NCBI GenBank assembly: GCA_900537125.1
Contig: UNRJ01000002.1
Span: forward strand, 496,001-560,000
Length of the DNA stretch: 64,000 nt
Direction of reading: 5' to 3'
Origin: Rhodobacteraceae bacterium Alg238-R152
GTDB lineage: Bacteria > Pseudomonadota > Alphaproteobacteria > Rhodobacterales > Rhodobacteraceae
Part shown: positions 52,051-60,692 of the stretch, one piece after another
Layout: each line of letters opens with the position of its first letter
How positions within the stretch are numbered: position 1 is the first letter of the stretch
Translations under genes and position numbers: made by a program
The notes under the pieces: generated by a model
Told to the model about the DNA's origin: nothing
Database searches by the model: none
What the model saw: the letters and a program-made list of their open reading frames with translations, nothing else

Positions 52051-52073
52051 TCCAACAAATAACAGACAGCCAA

Positions 52074-52919
52074 TCAGGCGGCTGAGGACACCGGATGTAC
52101 GCCACGCGACGCGGCGTAGGCGCGGCGGCGGTTCTCGTCGATCATGGTGGCCACGCGCGTCATTGCGATGCCGCGCATGATCATGCTGGCGGGAATGAAT
52201 GCCCATGCACTAATGGTCCAGATCATTGTCATCGGATCGCTTAAGTAGATCGGATCAATCAGGTCCGACATCATCTGAATGATCGCCGGGATTAAGAATG
52301 GCATAAGAAATCCTAACGCAATGTTAAGACGGCCATCCCGCTGCAGCCTTGGCAGCACATCCCCACCAGCCGTTGGATCAAACAGCGGCAGGTTGATCCA
52401 GACATTGAAAGCCCCGCTGCGGGCTGGCCAATCCAGAATACGGACACAGAAATAAAATACGGCCAGCGTCATCAAAGAAATCAGGTAGCTGAGGCCAGAG
52501 GCAGTGCGCACTTCGGTGATCAACTCCGGCGTTGCATTGGCAGGCAGCATAATCACCATCAGCCGCACTGGCGAGTAAGGGAAATCGATCGCGTCGCCCA
52601 CAATGATGCCAAGTGCATGCAGGAAGGCGGTGAAAGCGTTGGGCGCCATTTCACCACGGGCAATCACCGAAAGCGCAAACACGGTGAAGAAGATCGCCAA
52701 AAACCGCAGCCGGTTGAACGGCGGCGCGTGGCGAAATTCGATGAAAGACGGCGCAGCGGTCACATATTCGATGAACACCAACAGCGACGAGAAGATCGCA
52801 AACAGCAGCACAATATGCACCACGTCTTCGCTCACCGATGGCAAGATGATGGCTGGCAAGGCAAACAGCAATGCCACCAGTCCCGCGCGCGTTGCCGCGC
52901 CAATGATTCTGCCTATCAC
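52074..52919 (-). CDS. multi-pass membrane protein of unknown function
   Basis: A 281-residue protein with about six hydrophobic segments (near residues 12-32, 36-56, 72-90, 100-125, 145-165 and 205-255). It has a soluble loop about 170-200 and a basic C-terminal tail. No family motif is recognised. It is followed by the EEP-family gene at its stop codon, suggesting coupled expression. Upstream is a 430-nt gap with regulatory features. Confidence 0.7.
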   Translation of the reverse strand: MIGRIIGAATRAGLVALLFALPAIILPSVSEDVVHIVLLFAIFSSLLVFIEYVTAAPSFIEFRHAPPFNRLRFLAIFFTVFALSVIARGEMAPNAFTAFLHALGIIVGDAIDFPYSPVRLMVIMLPANATPELITEVRTASGLSYLISLMTLAVFYFCVRILDWPARSGAFNVWINLPLFDPTAGGDVLPRLQRDGRLNIALGFLMPFLIPAIIQMMSDLIDPIYLSDPMTMIWTISAWAFIPASMIMRGIAMTRVATMIDENRRRAYAASRGVHPVSSAA

Positions 52920-53350
52920 AGCTCGTGTCCCTTCAAACCGGATGTCGCGTTTTGTGGCTCTTTGGCCGTGCGATCTTGTTCCAACTTGATCCCATCTTTG
53001 CGACGGGGTGCCTCATTTATGCCTTATTGTGGCATTGGATGTTGGCTGGCCTCAAGGTTTTGTTTGGAAATTGGCCATGATTGCGCGGCGAGCGGTGGGG
53101 ACTGGTGCGGGAATGCATCAATTTTATCGGGAAAAAAACCCACTTTTTCAGGGCGATACTAAATCTGGTGGTGCCTTGCGGTGTGGCTACAAGGCACCTC
53201 GGTGGGGGAGATGCAGCGAACTTAGGTACGCCACATTTCCGCCTTATTTGATCTTGAAAGAATTCCAAAAGAGGAATGTGTATTGATTTAGGTCAATGCA
53301 GTGCGCGACCCTTTTTCACATTCTGAAAATAGAATATGAAAGGAAATGCC
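52920..53350. other. 430-nt intergenic region with hairpin and FNR-like box
   Basis: No convincing gene on either strand. The region separates divergent genes. It contains a 9-bp perfect stem (GGTGCCTTG at 53170-53178 with CAAGGCACC at 53190-53198, 11-nt loop) with no T-run, and an FNR/CRP-type box at 53283-53296. An AT-rich stretch follows before the plus-strand gene. The ribosome-binding site GAAAGGAAA precedes ATG 53351. Confidence 0.6.
53283..53296 (+). promoter_or_regulatory. FNR/CRP-family box TTGATTTAGGTCAA
   Basis: The sequence is TTGAT-N4-GTCAA, one base away from the FNR consensus TTGAT-N4-ATCAA and close to Dnr/FnrL sites. It is centred 61 nt before the ATG at 53351; TAGAAT at 53330-53335 is a possible -10 element. 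Oxygen- or nitric-oxide-responsive control of the downstream gene is inferred. Confidence 0.65.
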
Positions 53351-54565
53351 ATGTCATCCCCCACTGTTGCGCAACCTGCCGCGCCATACTCTCCGCTCTA
53401 CTTCCTCGCCACGCTTGGCGCTGGTGGCCTAATGGTCACCTTCTTTATGTTTCTGATGTTCTGGGTGCCCCATCCCGGCCGTCCGGTGCCGATTTTCGAA
53501 GACATCTTGTCCGCCTTTTCAACAGGGCCATTGCCGCTTCAAGTGGCAATCGTTGCGGCCATGGCGGGCATTGCCGGGCTGACCTTTCTATTGGTCAAGT
53601 CGTTGATCTGGAACCTGCGTGGGCTGTCTTCTTTCAAAACAACCGACGCCTATACGGCGCTGCGCAACTCCAACGCGGAAACACAATTGATGGCCATCCC
53701 GCTGGCGCTGGCGATGGTGGTGAACGGCGGCTTTATTGTGGGCTTGGTGTTTGTGCCGGGCTTGTGGAACGTGGTTGAATACCTCTTCCCGCTGGCGATG
53801 ATCGCCTTTGTTGTGATCGGCGGCTACGGGCTGATGATCATGCGCGACTTCTTTGGCCGTGTTCTGATCGATGGCGGATTTGACTGCGCCAAAAACAACA
53901 GTTTTGCGCAGGTGCTTCCGGCCTTTGCCTTTGCCATGGTGGGGGTTGGGCTCGCAGCGCCGTCCGCAATGAGCGGGTCAGCCATGATTGCAGGCCTGTC
54001 CTTCATCCTGTCGAGCTTCTTCATCGTGGTAGCGATTCTGTTGGCGGTGGCCAATGTGATCCTTGGCCTGCGCTCGATGATGGAAAACGGAGCCAACGCC
54101 GAAAGCGCGCCAACCCTACTGGTGATTGTGCCGCTGATCACGGTGATCACCATTGCCTGGATGCGTCAGAACCACGGGTTACATGTGCATTTTGATGTGC
54201 ACGGTGGTGCAGGCGAAACCCTGTCGATGCTGACAACTTTGCTGATGGTGCAGTTGGCTGTGTTTGCTCTCGGCCTGACCGTGCTGCGCCGCTTTGGCTA
54301 TGTGTCCAAATTTGTGACTGGACCGGAGAAGTCTGCAGGCTCCTATGCGCTGGTTTGCCCCGGTGTGGCACTCTCGGTGATGCTGCACTTCTGGCTCAAC
54401 AAAGGGCTGGTGGCGAGTGGCCTGGTCGACAAATTCTCGCTGGCCTATCTGCTGATTTCCGCTGTCGCGATTGCTTTGCAGGTGGCGATGATCTGGCTGG
54501 TGCTGAAACTCAACGCCAAGCATATGGGCGGCACAGATCGTCAGGTGGCAGTGCCTGCGGAATAA
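53351..54565 (+). CDS. ten-helix membrane protein, SLAC1/TehA-like or TsoY-type
   Basis: Start at ATG 53351 with AAAGGA upstream; ATG 53336 is in frame but precedes that site. The product is 404 residues with about ten hydrophobic segments in the pattern of tellurite-resistance/dicarboxylate (TDT, SLAC1) transporters. It has conserved-looking MFWVPHPGRPVPIFEDI near residue 35 and a long sequence NNSFAQVLPAFAFAM in the middle. I have a weak memory of such roseobacter proteins being labelled TsoY family, which I cannot confirm. The FNR-like box upstream suggests induction under low oxygen. Two GC hairpins lie after the gene. Confidence 0.65.
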   Translation: MSSPTVAQPAAPYSPLYFLATLGAGGLMVTFFMFLMFWVPHPGRPVPIFEDILSAFSTGPLPLQVAIVAAMAGIAGLTFLLVKSLIWNLRGLSSFKTTDAYTALRNSNAETQLMAIPLALAMVVNGGFIVGLVFVPGLWNVVEYLFPLAMIAFVVIGGYGLMIMRDFFGRVLIDGGFDCAKNNSFAQVLPAFAFAMVGVGLAAPSAMSGSAMIAGLSFILSSFFIVVAILLAVANVILGLRSMMENGANAESAPTLLVIVPLITVITIAWMRQNHGLHVHFDVHGGAGETLSMLTTLLMVQLAVFALGLTVLRRFGYVSKFVTGPEKSAGSYALVCPGVALSVMLHFWLNKGLVASGLVDKFSLAYLLISAVAIALQVAMIWLVLKLNAKHMGGTDRQVAVPAE

Positions 54566-54588
54566 CGTGAGTGTAGATTGAGATACGG

Positions 54589-54640
54589 CGCCAAAGCAAA
54601 GCTTTGGCGAGCGCCCGAACCGCCCCCATGGGGCGGGCGC
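54589..54640 (+). terminator. two tandem GC-rich hairpins after the membrane-protein gene
   Basis: The first hairpin (54589-54609) has an 8-bp stem CGCCAAAG/CTTTGGCG with a 5-nt loop. The second (54611-54640) can pair GCGCCCG with CGGGCGC, enclosing a tight CCGCCCC/GGGGCGG stem. Neither is followed by a T-run, so they may be transcript-end stabilisers rather than intrinsic terminators. The stretch to 54771 holds no gene that I recognise. Confidence 0.45.
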
Positions 54641-54771
54641 TTCGCTTTCGCCCCTCGGCTCGGCCGCTGCGGAGACTGCGGACGTGTCACCAGCTTTGTC
54701 GCGCGGGGGGGAGCGTTCCTCATGCAGCCGTTAGGTGTTTTCTCCTAAGGGCAACCAAGGGCGGAAGTTGT

Positions 54772-55317
54772 CTATTGTTTGCGGAGCCAATTATCCCGGT
54801 CCAATCGCCAGAACGCACAATCTTCGTAGCGCTGGCGCGCAGGCGTCCAAAAGGATTGGGTGCCTTGGGGCGACATCCCTAGTTTTTTCAGCAGAGAAAG
54901 GGAGGCCGCATTGTCCATCCGCGCCCCGGCGCGCACTTGATGGCAGTCCAAAGTCTCAAAAGCAAAGCCAATCGCACCCTTTGCGACTTCTAGCGCAAAA
55001 CCGCGTCGCTGGTAGGCTTCACCAATCCAATATCCCATGTCTGCTTGCCCATCTGCACAATCCAGCTTGCACCATCCGATAATAGTGCTGGACGCCTTTT
55101 CGATCACGACTGCAGGGAAGGATGTGCCACACATTGCACGTTGGCGGGAGTTCCGTAAAATTGTTTGTGTCTCAGGCAGTGACAGCGGGGTGGGCCAGGT
55201 GGCAAGCCGGTCGCTGATCTGGGGCGTCATCAGCGCCGTCAACGGTTCAGCATCCGACAATTCGCAACAGCGCAATGTGAGGCGCTCAGTGTCGAAAGTG
55301 AAAGTTGTGAAGTCCAT
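54772..55317 (-). CDS. GNAT-family N-acetyltransferase (RimJ/RimL-like)
   Basis: A 181-residue acetyltransferase with N-terminal FDTERLTLRCCELSDAEPL and the acetyl-CoA loop near WIGEAYQRRGFALEVAKGAIGFAFE. The late block HQVRAGARMDNAASLSLLKKLGM is typical of RimJ/RimL-type enzymes, which modify protein N-termini, amino sugars or antibiotics. The substrate is unknown. It lies downstream of leuD on the same strand, beyond leuD's terminator. Confidence 0.87.
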   Translation of the reverse strand: MDFTTFTFDTERLTLRCCELSDAEPLTALMTPQISDRLATWPTPLSLPETQTILRNSRQRAMCGTSFPAVVIEKASSTIIGWCKLDCADGQADMGYWIGEAYQRRGFALEVAKGAIGFAFETLDCHQVRAGARMDNAASLSLLKKLGMSPQGTQSFWTPARQRYEDCAFWRLDRDNWLRKQ

Positions 55318-55335
55318 GCCCGCCCCTCAAGAAAA

Positions 55336-55362
55336 AACACCGGCCTGTTGGAGGCCGGTGTT
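55336..55362 (-). terminator. leuD terminator
   Basis: On the minus strand AACACCGGCCT and AGGCCGGTGTT form a perfect 11-bp stem with a 5-nt loop, followed immediately by a run of T residues (the A-run at 55332-55337). It starts 18 nt beyond the leuD stop and is a textbook intrinsic terminator for leuCD. Confidence 0.88.
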
Positions 55363-55380
55363 GCTGTTTGTAGGCTACGA

Positions 55381-55986
55381 TCACACCCAAGGACGCGCGG
55401 CACCCGCTTTGGCTTCAAAGGCGTCGATGGAGGCTTCTTTCTCCATGGTCAGGCCAATGTCATCCAGACCATTCAGCAGGCAGTGCTTTTTAAACGCATC
55501 CACCTCGAATTTGATCACGTCACCATCCGACGTGGTGATTTCCTGCGCTTCCAGATCCACGGTCATGCGGGCGTTTTCACCCTTTTCCGCGTCTGCCATC
55601 AGCACATCAACCTGCTCCTGCGGCAGCACAATCGGCAACATGCCGTTCTTGAAGCTGTTGTTGAAGAAGATGTCGGCAAAGGAGGTCGACACAATCACCT
55701 TGATGCCAAAATCATCCAGCGCCCAAGGCGCGTGTTCCCGCGAGGAGCCACAGCCAAAGTTGTCGCCAGCGATCAGAATCTGAGATTTGCGGTACTGTGC
55801 TTTGTTCAGCACAAACTCAGGGATCTCTGTGCCGTCACGGTTAAACCGCATCTCATCAAACAGGTTGGCACCAAAACCCGTGCGGGCAATGGATTTCAAG
55901 AACACCTTTGGGATGATCATGTCGGTGTCGATATTCACCAGCGGCATAGGCGCGGCGATACCAGAGAAGGTTTCGAATTTTTCCAT
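55381..55986 (-). CDS. leuD: 3-isopropylmalate dehydratase small subunit
   Basis: A 201-residue protein with [20 protein letters not shown] at the N-terminus and the swivel-domain motif [18 protein letters not shown]. This is the standard LeuD of about 200 residues. It pairs with LeuC to isomerise 2-isopropylmalate. It lies 12 nt after leuC and ends at a strong terminator. Confidence 0.96.
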   Translation of the reverse strand: MEKFETFSGIAAPMPLVNIDTDMIIPKVFLKSIARTGFGANLFDEMRFNRDGTEIPEFVLNKAQYRKSQILIAGDNFGCGSSREHAPWALDDFGIKVIVSTSFADIFFNNSFKNGMLPIVLPQEQVDVLMADAEKGENARMTVDLEAQEITTSDGDVIKFEVDAFKKHCLLNGLDDIGLTMEKEASIDAFEAKAGAARPWV

Positions 55987-55998
55987 AACGCTGGCTCC

Positions 55999-57405
55999 TT
56001 ACATCAGCTCGCGAATATCAGTCAGCTTGCCGGTGAGGGCAGCGGCGGCAGCCATGGCAGGGGACACAAGGTGTGTGCGGCCCTTATAGCCCTGACGGCC
56101 TTCGAAGTTGCGGTTGGACGTAGCTGCGCAACGCTCCCCTTCGCTCAGCTGATCCGGGTTCATCGCCAGACACATGGAGCACCCAGCCAGACGCCATTCA
56201 AAGCCCGCCTCACGGAAGATATCCGCCAGACCTTCTTCTTCAGCCTGCGCCCGCACAAGACCGGAGCCCGGCACAATCATCGCGCGCATGCCGTCTTTGA
56301 TCTTCTTGCCTTTGACAACCTCAGCCACAGCGCGGAAATCTTCGATCCGGCCGTTGGTGCAAGAGCCGATGAACACAGTGTCAATCTCGATGTCGGTCAG
56401 TTTCTGACCCGGTGTCAGACCCATGTAATCGATCGAACGCCGCGCGGCTTCCACCTTGCCGCCTTCGAAATCTTCCGGGTGTGGCACCACACCGGTGATT
56501 GGCAGTACATCCTCAGGCGAGGTGCCCCAAGTCACAACCGGCTGAATGTCTTCGCCTTTAAGCGTCACCACTTTGTCGAAATGTGCACCTTCGTCGGTGA
56601 AGAGTGTTTTCCAGTACTCCAGAGCCTGCTCAAACGCACCGGCTTTTGGTGCATGTGGGCGGCCTTTGACATAGGCATAGGTGGTCTCATCCGGCGCAAT
56701 CAAACCGGCGCGGGCGCCGCCTTCAATCGCCATGTTGCAGACGGTCATGCGGCCTTCCATCGACAGATCACGGATCGCTTCCCCGCAATATTCGATGACA
56801 TAGCCAGTACCGCCACCGGTGCCGGTTTCCCCAATCACCGCCAGCGTGATGTCCTTGGCGGTCACACCCGGCTTCAACTTGCCGGTGATCTCCACCTTCA
56901 TGTTTTTGGACTTCTTCTGGATCAGCGTCTGCGTGGCGAGCACGTGCTCCACCTCAGAGGTGCCAATACCGTGGGCCAAAGCGCCAAACGCACCGTGGGT
57001 GGCGGTGTGGCTGTCACCACAGACCACAGTCATGCCGGGCAAAGTCCAGCCTTGCTCTGGGCCAACAATGTGCACAATGCCCTGACGCACGTCAGACACC
57101 GGATAGTAATGCACGCCAAATTCGCGGGCGTTGGTGTCCAGCGCTTGCACCTGAATGCGCGACTCTTCGGTCATCTGCGCCGGATCATCCCGGCCTTCGG
57201 TGGTTGGCACGTTGTGGTCCGGCACGGCGATGGTTTTCTCCGGGGCGCGCACCTTGCGGCCCGCCATACGCAGGCCTTCAAACGCCTGCGCACTGGTCAC
57301 TTCGTGTACGAGGTGCCGGTCAATATACAAAAGGCAGGTGCCATCGTCGGCTTCATGCGCAACATGGGCATCCCAGATCTTATCATAGAGCGTTTTGGGG
57401 GACAT
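55999..57405 (-). CDS. leuC: 3-isopropylmalate dehydratase large subunit
   Basis: A 468-residue aconitase-superfamily enzyme. Iron-sulfur cysteines are visible in FIGSCTNGR and [11 protein letters not shown], and the N-terminal [32 protein letters not shown], read here across residues about 125-155, is typical. With LeuD it converts 2- to 3-isopropylmalate. A 28-codon ORF precedes it on the same strand. The 695-codon ORF on the opposite strand is a shadow. Confidence 0.96.
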   Translation of the reverse strand: MSPKTLYDKIWDAHVAHEADDGTCLLYIDRHLVHEVTSAQAFEGLRMAGRKVRAPEKTIAVPDHNVPTTEGRDDPAQMTEESRIQVQALDTNAREFGVHYYPVSDVRQGIVHIVGPEQGWTLPGMTVVCGDSHTATHGAFGALAHGIGTSEVEHVLATQTLIQKKSKNMKVEITGKLKPGVTAKDITLAVIGETGTGGGTGYVIEYCGEAIRDLSMEGRMTVCNMAIEGGARAGLIAPDETTYAYVKGRPHAPKAGAFEQALEYWKTLFTDEGAHFDKVVTLKGEDIQPVVTWGTSPEDVLPITGVVPHPEDFEGGKVEAARRSIDYMGLTPGQKLTDIEIDTVFIGSCTNGRIEDFRAVAEVVKGKKIKDGMRAMIVPGSGLVRAQAEEEGLADIFREAGFEWRLAGCSMCLAMNPDQLSEGERCAATSNRNFEGRQGYKGRTHLVSPAMAAAAALTGKLTDIRELM

Positions 57406-57478
57406 AGGTCCTCTCCATTCTGTTTGGATAGCTGAAAAAATGGCTGACTAGCGGGCACAGCTCAGCTGCGCCAAAAGC

Positions 57479-57565
57479 TCATAGCGCGGCGATGACGGAT
57501 TTGCTCTGACCAAAGAAGCGCCAAGGCAAAAAGGCGTGGTCAGCAATGTCATAGATGCGTTTCAT
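57479..57565 (-). CDS. candidate 28-residue small protein upstream of leuC
   Basis: A short ORF of 28 codons on the minus strand, 73 nt before leuC. Its ATG at 57565 is preceded by the purine-rich GGGGGGAGAC, a good ribosome-binding site. The peptide begins MKRIYDIADHAF, has an aromatic centre (LPWRFFGQ) and ends VIAAL. It has only two leucines, so it does not look like a classical leucine attenuator leader. It may be a small functional protein or a leader peptide. It is too short to be found by a usual ORF cutoff. Confidence 0.45.
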   Translation of the reverse strand: MKRIYDIADHAFLPWRFFGQSKSVIAAL

Positions 57566-57666
57566 GTCTCCCCCCCTACAGGGTCACGCAGATTCCTTCA
57601 AGCAGAAGCGCACATTCTGTCACAGCCGCGTTGCCGCAAGGGGATCGGACGTGCAAGGGTATCCCC

Positions 57667-59109
57667 ATGGCTGAGGAGAACACCACAGAGACCCAAGGTA
57701 TTGGGGACACCCAGGAATCCGAGTTGGACCGCATCGCCGGTGCAGAACGCGAGGTCGCGTCCCAACCACCTGCGGAAGACACAACCGAAACCACAGAAAT
57801 TGCTTTGGGCATTTGGGAGCAACTGGTGGCGTTTGGCGAAAGCCTGCTGCGGCCATGGGCGTTTTATCAAGTGGTCATCGCGCTGGGTTTGCTCGGGCTG
57901 TCCTTCGCAATCGCGGCTTGGCTCAAGCCGCGGTTCTACGCGTGGTTAAAATCGCGCGAAGGCTGGTCCAAGCTGCGCTATCGCTACGCCATGATGGTGC
58001 ACCGGCGCATGCCGCTGTTTGTGTTCAACCTGTTGATTTGGTTCACTGTCTGGCTGATGCAGGCGGCCACATGGCCGAGCCGGTCATACCTGTTGGTGGG
58101 GCTGGCCAACTTGGCAATGGCGTGGCTGGTTGTGGTTGCGGTTTTGCGCGTGGTTCAAAATACAACCCTGCGGGCCTTCTTGCGCTATGGCGCTTGGATT
58201 TGGGTCACGCTGGTACTAACCGGGCTGCGCGACGATGCGGTGCAACTGATGGACAGCATGGCGCTGGTGTTTGGCGAATCCCGCCTGTCCCTCTGGATGA
58301 TCGCGCAGGCGGTTGTGTTGCTTGGCCTGACCTTTGCCATCACCCGCCTTCTGTCGCGCCAAGCCGACGCTCGGCTGAAACGCAGTGAGGACATCTCGCC
58401 CTCGATGCGGGTGTTGTTTGGTAAGCTGTTGCAGGTGTTTCTTTACACCGCCGCCTTCTTTGTCGGGCTGCGCATCATTGGCTTTGACCTCAAAGGCCTG
58501 GCGTTCCTGACCGGCTTTATTGGCGTTGGGCTTGGCTTTGGCCTGCAAAAAGTGGTGTCCAATCTTGTCTCCGGCCTGATCATTGTGATGGACAAATCAA
58601 TCAAGCCCGGGGACGTGATTTCGCTGGGCGAGACCTTTGGCTGGATCAATTCACTTGGCGCGCGCTACATTTCCGTGGTCACGCGGGACGGCAAAGAGTT
58701 TCTTATTCCCAACGAAGATCTGATCACAAATCAGGTGGTGAACTGGTCCCACTCCGACAGCTATGTGCGGCTCGATATCTTTTTTGGCACGGCCTATGGC
58801 GACGACCCGCATGTGGTGCGCAAAGTGGCAATTGAAGCGGCCAAATCTGTGCAGCGCGTGCTGCATTATCCCAACACGCCGGTCTGTCATATCGTGGGAT
58901 TTGGCGACAGCAGCGTGGATTACATTCTGCGCTTCTGGATCGAAGACCCCACCGGCGGGCTGACCAACATTCGCGGCAATGTCTATCTTGCGTTGTGGGA
59001 CGCGTTCCATGAGCACGGCATTTCACTGCCGTTCCCTCAGCGCGAGGTGCGTATGCTGGAAGACGGCGAGAGTGCCGCTGAGGGTGTGTCAAAGCTTAGT
59101 CTGGATTGA
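57667..59109 (+). CDS. MscS-family mechanosensitive channel
   Basis: Start at ATG 57667 with AAGGG eight bases upstream; the frame extends to 57631 without support. The product is 480 residues. It has an acidic N-terminal tail of about 55 residues, then roughly six helices and the MscS pore and beta domains (GLAFLTGFIGVGLGFGLQKVVSNLVSG; FLIPNEDLITNQVVNWS). The C-terminal alpha-beta domain ends with the acidic tail. It is smaller than the other MscS protein at 24087-26438, and the two are only distantly alike. Its 3' end overlaps the convergent gene by 14 nt. Confidence 0.92.
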   Translation: MAEENTTETQGIGDTQESELDRIAGAEREVASQPPAEDTTETTEIALGIWEQLVAFGESLLRPWAFYQVVIALGLLGLSFAIAAWLKPRFYAWLKSREGWSKLRYRYAMMVHRRMPLFVFNLLIWFTVWLMQAATWPSRSYLLVGLANLAMAWLVVVAVLRVVQNTTLRAFLRYGAWIWVTLVLTGLRDDAVQLMDSMALVFGESRLSLWMIAQAVVLLGLTFAITRLLSRQADARLKRSEDISPSMRVLFGKLLQVFLYTAAFFVGLRIIGFDLKGLAFLTGFIGVGLGFGLQKVVSNLVSGLIIVMDKSIKPGDVISLGETFGWINSLGARYISVVTRDGKEFLIPNEDLITNQVVNWSHSDSYVRLDIFFGTAYGDDPHVVRKVAIEAAKSVQRVLHYPNTPVCHIVGFGDSSVDYILRFWIEDPTGGLTNIRGNVYLALWDAFHEHGISLPFPQREVRMLEDGESAAEGVSKLSLD

Positions 59110-59470
59110 ACCAGACTACGCTGATCAGCGAGTCATAGGTTTCCTGTGTACTGAACACGCCAAGATTGCTGTGAAACAGGCAGGTGGCCGGTGTGTTCTT
59201 GGCCAAATATACGCAGCTGCCTTTGTTGCGGCGGATAGACTCGTCAAGATCACTGCTTTTGCAGCCTTTCTTTTCCACAAATCGCATGGCGGCCATGATG
59301 CTCACCTGAAACGCATCGTCGCTCCATTCGCCCAAGTCCTTCAGCTCAATACTCATCTGCGCGGTAGATGTACTGTGATTGCTTGAGATTTTTGCGACAC
59401 AGCTGTCGTCGGCATACGCGGGCAGTGCGGAAAGGGTCAAAATAAGCGGAACGGCGTTCAGGCAACGCAT
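59096..59470 (-). CDS. small secreted protein of unknown function
   Basis: A 124-residue product from ATG 59470 with a signal peptide (MRCLNAVPLILTLSALPAYA). The mature part contains four cysteines (SCVAK, KGCKS, GSCVY, TCLFH) that could form two disulfides in the periplasm. No family is recognised. It overlaps the end of the MscS gene on the opposite strand. Confidence 0.65.
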   Translation of the reverse strand: MRCLNAVPLILTLSALPAYADDSCVAKISSNHSTSTAQMSIELKDLGEWSDDAFQVSIMAAMRFVEKKGCKSSDLDESIRRNKGSCVYLAKNTPATCLFHSNLGVFSTQETYDSLISVVWFNPD

Positions 59471-59635
59471 CAATGCACCTCAATAAATTGGCATAGAGTT
59501 AACCTTGGGCAGACTAGAATGAATGGGCGAAATCACAAGGTTTGATTGCTTTATCCGCGAATCCCCCTTGCCTTTCGTTGAGAAAAGCGCCAACCGGTGC
59601 TATCTTGAAATTATGCTCGGCACCGGGGCAAACGG

Positions 59636-60061
59636 GTGCGATTTAAGGAGGACAGACTTCTGTCTCTGAACAACGACGTGGCCAATGCTACTGACACTGG
59701 TTCGATTGTAACGTCGGACTCATCAGATGCGACAAGCGAGGCACTGCTTGCCCGTATCCTCACCTCTCTGGATGAAGACAAAGCCGAAGATGTGGTGCAG
59801 ATCGATCTGCGCGGCAAAACCTCTATTGGCGACTATATGGTGATCTGCACCGGGCGCTCCTCGCGTCAGGTAACCGCGATTGCTGAAAAGCTGATTGAGC
59901 GGCTGAAGGCTGAGTTTGGGCGCGGCGCCAAAGTTGAAGGCAAGGAAACAGGCGACTGGGTTCTTGTGGATACCGGTGACGTGATCTTGCATATCTTCCG
60001 TCCGGAAGTGCGCGAGTTCTATCAGCTCGAAAAGATGTGGGTCCCAGGCGGCGACGCATAA
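59636..60061 (+). CDS. rsfS: ribosome silencing factor RsfS
   Basis: The family core is clear from ILTSLDEDKAEDVVQIDLRGKTSIGDYMVICTGRSSRQV (spread over residues 41-79) to WVLVDTGDVILHIFRPEVREFYQLEKMW. RsfS binds ribosomal protein uL14 and blocks subunit joining in starved cells. The start is unclear. The open frame begins at GTG 59636, but the consensus ribosome site AAGGAGG lies at 59645-59651, inside that reading. A CTG at 59660 is eight bases downstream of it, and the next GTG is 59678. It forms a pair with rlmH, 45 nt downstream. Confidence 0.92.
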   Translation: MRFKEDRLLSLNNDVANATDTGSIVTSDSSDATSEALLARILTSLDEDKAEDVVQIDLRGKTSIGDYMVICTGRSSRQVTAIAEKLIERLKAEFGRGAKVEGKETGDWVLVDTGDVILHIFRPEVREFYQLEKMWVPGGDA

Positions 60062-60106
60062 GCATTCAGACGGCTGGCGCCGAGGGCGCAGGCCGGAGGG
60101 CATGAC

Positions 60107-60583
60107 ATGGCACTCAAAGTGCACATCTGCGCCGTTGGGCGGCTGCGGTCTGGACCCGAACGCGACCTCCTTGACGACTACCTGACACGATTTGATCGCA
60201 CCGGACGGGCCTTGGGCCTAGGTCCGGTTGTTGTACATGAGGTTGAGGATCGCAAAGGGCGTGGTATGGCGGCTGAGGCCGATTTGCTGGACGGTGTCAT
60301 TCCAAAAGGTGCCGTGATCTGTGCGCTGGACGAACGCGGCAAACTGATGAGCAGTCCAGACTTTGCCACTATGCTGGGTGGTTGGCGTGATGATGGGCGT
60401 GGGGATCTGGCCTTTGTGATTGGCGGGGCGGACGGCATTGACCCAACCTTACGGGCGCGGGCAGATGCCAAATTGAGTTTTGGTAAAATGGTTTGGCCAC
60501 ATATGCTGGCGCGGGTGATGTTGAGCGAGCAGCTCTATCGCGCTGCCAGCATTTTGGCCGGTGCACCTTACCACCGCGTCTAA
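60107..60583 (+). CDS. rlmH: 23S rRNA (pseudouridine-1915 N3)-methyltransferase
   Basis: A 158-residue SPOUT methyltransferase with the SAM pocket FVIGGADGIDP and the diagnostic C-terminal LSFGKMVWPHMLARVMLSEQLYRA. It methylates pseudouridine 1915 of helix 69. rsfS-rlmH is a very common gene pair in bacteria. Confidence 0.96.
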   Translation: MALKVHICAVGRLRSGPERDLLDDYLTRFDRTGRALGLGPVVVHEVEDRKGRGMAAEADLLDGVIPKGAVICALDERGKLMSSPDFATMLGGWRDDGRGDLAFVIGGADGIDPTLRARADAKLSFGKMVWPHMLARVMLSEQLYRAASILAGAPYHRV

Positions 60584-60656
60584 ATTTCTCTTAATCTTTG
60601 AAACGTTAATGCGGCGTTGGTTTGCAACAGCGCACCGCTGCAAAACAGTCGTGAAC

Positions 60657-60674
60657 CCGACGTAATACCGACGT
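60657..60674 (-). repeat. second copy of the ACGTCGGTATTACGTCGG element
   Basis: Read on the minus strand, this 18-nt sequence equals positions 4224-4241. It sits between the convergent rlmH and DUF599 genes, 19 nt beyond the DUF599 stop, and is flanked by AACCC/GGGTT, so it can also fold weakly. Confidence 0.5.
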
Positions 60675-60692
60675 GGGTTTTGAGGGGTTAAT

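Noticed and set aside
53008-53286. 92-codon plus-strand ORF in the 52920-53350 gap
   Set aside because: No ribosome site, no protein-like pattern, and it runs into the FNR-like box region; treated as non-coding.
55348-57435. 695-codon plus-strand ORF opposite leuD and leuC
   Set aside because: It runs through both leu genes and their spacer, has low-complexity His/Arg-rich sequence and no recognisable domain. leuC and leuD are unambiguous.
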